The notes under the pieces: model-generated | What the model saw: the letters and a program-made list of their open reading frames with translations, nothing else | Database searches by the model: none | What the model was told of the DNA's origin: nothing | Shown here: positions 33,246 through 34,592 of the stretch, piece by piece | How positions within the stretch are numbered: the first letter of the stretch is position 1 | Layout of the letters: each line of letters begins with the position of its first letter | Position numbers and translations under genes: made by a program | Assembly (NCBI GenBank): GCA_020445665.1 | Contig: JAGRGD010000137.1 | Span: forward strand, 1-34,592 | Direction: 5' to 3' | Source of the DNA: Rhodocyclaceae bacterium | GTDB taxonomy: Bacteria > Pseudomonadota > Gammaproteobacteria > Burkholderiales > Rhodocyclaceae | DNA: 34,592 nt

Positions 33246-34592
33246 TGCTCGCGCGACTGATCGACTGGTCCGCCCGTAACGTCTTCCTGGTGCTGCTCGC
33301 CACGGCGGCCATCGTCGGCGCCGGCGTGTGGGCGGTGAAGCACACCCCGCTCGACGCGCTGCCGGATCTCTCCGACGTGCAGGTGATCGTGTTCACCCAG
33401 TATCCGGGGCAGGCGCCGCGGGTGGTGGAGGACCAGGTCACCTATCCGCTCACCACGGCGATGCTGGCGGTGCCCAACGCCAAGGTGGTGCGCGGCTTCT
33501 CGATGTTCGGCGCGTCCTACGTGTATGTGATCTTCGAGGACGGCACCGACATCTACTGGGCGCGCTCGCGGGTGCTGGAGTACCTGTCCACGGCGGCGGG
33601 GCGGCTGCCGGTGGGGGTGTCACCGCAGATCGGGCCCGACGCCACCGGTGTGGGCTGGGTGTACCAGTACGCCCTGAAGGGGGAGCAGCAGTCCCTGGCC
33701 GACCTGCGCAGCCTGCAGGACTGGTACGTCCGCTACCAGCTGACCCAGGCCGAAGGGGTGGCCGAGGTGGCCAGCGTGGGGGGCTTCGTCAAGGAATATC
33801 AGGTCACCGTGGATCCCCACCGACTGGCCAGCTACGGCATTCCGCTGGATCGGGTCAGCCGGGTCATCCGCGAGTCGAACCGGGACGTGGGCGGGCGGGT
33901 GATCGAGCTGGCCGAGAAGGAGTACATGGTCCGCGGCCTCGGCTACCTGGGCGGGCCGGCCGACATCGAGCAGCTGGTGCTGAAGAGCGAGGGCGGCACG
34001 CCGGTGCTGGTGCGTGACGTGGCGCGGGTGGAAATGGTGCCGGCGACCCGCCGGGGCGTGGCCGAGCTGGACGGCGAAGGGGAGGTGGCCTCGGGCATCC
34101 TCATGGCCCGCTTCGGCCAGAACGCCCTCGACGTGATCGCCCGCGTCAAGGACAAGATCCGGGAGATCCTCCCCGGCCTGCCGGCCGGCACCGAGATCGT
34201 GCCGGTGTACGACCGCTCCACGCTCATCGAGCGCGCCATCGACAACCTGCAGTGGACGCTGTTCGAGGAGAGCCTGATCGTCGCCGTGGTGTGCATTGTC
34301 TTCCTCATGCACGTGCGCAGCGCGCTGGTCGCGATCGTCACCCTGCCCATCGGCATCCTGATCGCCTTCATCGCGATGCGCGCGATGGACATGGGCAGCA
34401 ACATCATGAGCCTGGGCGGGATTGCGATCGCCATCGGCGCGATGGTGGACGCCGCCATCGTGATGATCGAGAACGCCCACAAGCGCCTCGAGCACCTGCC
34501 CCCCGACGCCGACGCGCGGACCCGGGGCAAGACGATGATCCGCGCCTGCCAGGAGGTCGGCCCGGCGCTGTTCTTCTCGCTGCTGATCATCA
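33245..34592 (+). CDS. cusA: Heavy-metal efflux RND pump CusA (partial, C-terminus beyond window)
   Basis: Open from the ATG at 33245 to the window end (449 codons of a family near 1040-1060). The N-terminus ([31 protein letters not shown]), [33 protein letters not shown] and GWVYQYAL are characteristic of heavy-metal-exporting RND proteins. The first periplasmic domain is followed by helices at about 335-425 and the proton-relay motif [20 protein letters not shown], typical of the HME-RND monovalent Cu/Ag type. It exports Cu(I)/Ag(I) using the proton gradient, with CusB and CusC. It is translationally coupled to the DUF559 gene rather than to cusB. Confidence 0.94.
   Translation, partial: MLARLIDWSARNVFLVLLATAAIVGAGVWAVKHTPLDALPDLSDVQVIVFTQYPGQAPRVVEDQVTYPLTTAMLAVPNAKVVRGFSMFGASYVYVIFEDGTDIYWARSRVLEYLSTAAGRLPVGVSPQIGPDATGVGWVYQYALKGEQQSLADLRSLQDWYVRYQLTQAEGVAEVASVGGFVKEYQVTVDPHRLASYGIPLDRVSRVIRESNRDVGGRVIELAEKEYMVRGLGYLGGPADIEQLVLKSEGGTPVLVRDVARVEMVPATRRGVAELDGEGEVASGILMARFGQNALDVIARVKDKIREILPGLPAGTEIVPVYDRSTLIERAIDNLQWTLFEESLIVAVVCIVFLMHVRSALVAIVTLPIGILIAFIAMRAMDMGSNIMSLGGIAIAIGAMVDAAIVMIENAHKRLEHLPPDADARTRGKTMIRACQEVGPALFFSLLII

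Larger units (their letters stand above)
32570..33246. mobile_element. Putative inserted segment (inverted repeat pair + DUF559) within the cus operon
   Basis: TGAT occurs at 32566-32569 (cusB stop) and at 33243-33246 (DUF559 stop/cusA start). Deleting 32570-33246 joins GGGCAG-TGAT-GCTCGC, a TGATG overlap of the cusB stop and cusA ATG, just like the overlaps elsewhere in this window. The segment holds repeat copies B and C and a DUF559 gene. That it is an insertion is inference from this reconstruction and from the repeat copy at 4199; no transposase is present. Confidence 0.5.

Overview
This is a GC-rich (roughly two-thirds G+C by eye) chromosomal window from a Gram-negative proteobacterium. 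The gene set includes a PutA lacking the N-terminal DNA-binding domain with a divergent Lrp-type regulator, livKHMGF, a Cus-type RND copper efflux operon, RmuC and a DUF2126 transglutaminase. It best fits a betaproteobacterium, perhaps of the Azoarcus/Thauera (Rhodocyclales) kind. That placement is inference from gene content and style, not from a marker gene.

Layout. (1) 1-2273, minus: transglutaminase/DUF2126 protein whose C-terminus lies outside the window. (2) 2274-2514: divergent intergenic region with four perfect inverted repeats. (3) 2515-4040, plus: M20 amidohydrolase and a small membrane protein, overlapping by the ATGA type. (4) 4041-4277: convergent gap filled with hairpins and repeat units. 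(5) 4278-10203, minus: an ABC branched-chain/polar amino acid importer (livKHMGF, tightly overlapped) followed by a DMT exporter. (6) 10334-14627: putA (minus) and a divergent Lrp/AsnC regulator (plus). (7) 14665-20704: signalling block with a large hybrid histidine kinase and an HD-GYP protein (minus) and a divergent GAF-GGDEF protein (plus). A perfect ANR/FNR-type box sits between the last two. (8) 20780-24948, plus: FtsX-like permease and rmuC. (9) 24962-26041, minus: moaA with a visible promoter. (10) 26141-34592: copper region. cusS/cusR (minus) diverge from cupredoxin, cytochrome c, cusF-like, cusC, cusB, DUF559 and cusA (plus, cut by the window end). A perfect CusR/CopR-type palindrome lies midway between cusR and the cupredoxin gene.

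How it works together. Proline or related amino acids are probably imported by Liv, oxidised to glutamate by PutA and sensed by the Lrp-type regulator. Copper is sensed by CusS/CusR, handled in the periplasm by a cupredoxin, a cytochrome c and a CusF-like chaperone, and exported by CusCBA. The c-di-GMP genes may respond to oxygen or NO.

The most interesting signal is a roughly 677-bp segment inserted exactly between cusB and cusA. It carries an inverted pair of palindromic repeat units plus a small DUF559 (Vsr/PD-(D/E)XK-like) gene. Removing it restores a canonical TGATG stop/start overlap of cusB and cusA. The same 44-nt unit occurs about 28 kb away in the convergent gap at 4041-4277, which suggests a dispersed, possibly mobile, DUF559-associated repeat family.
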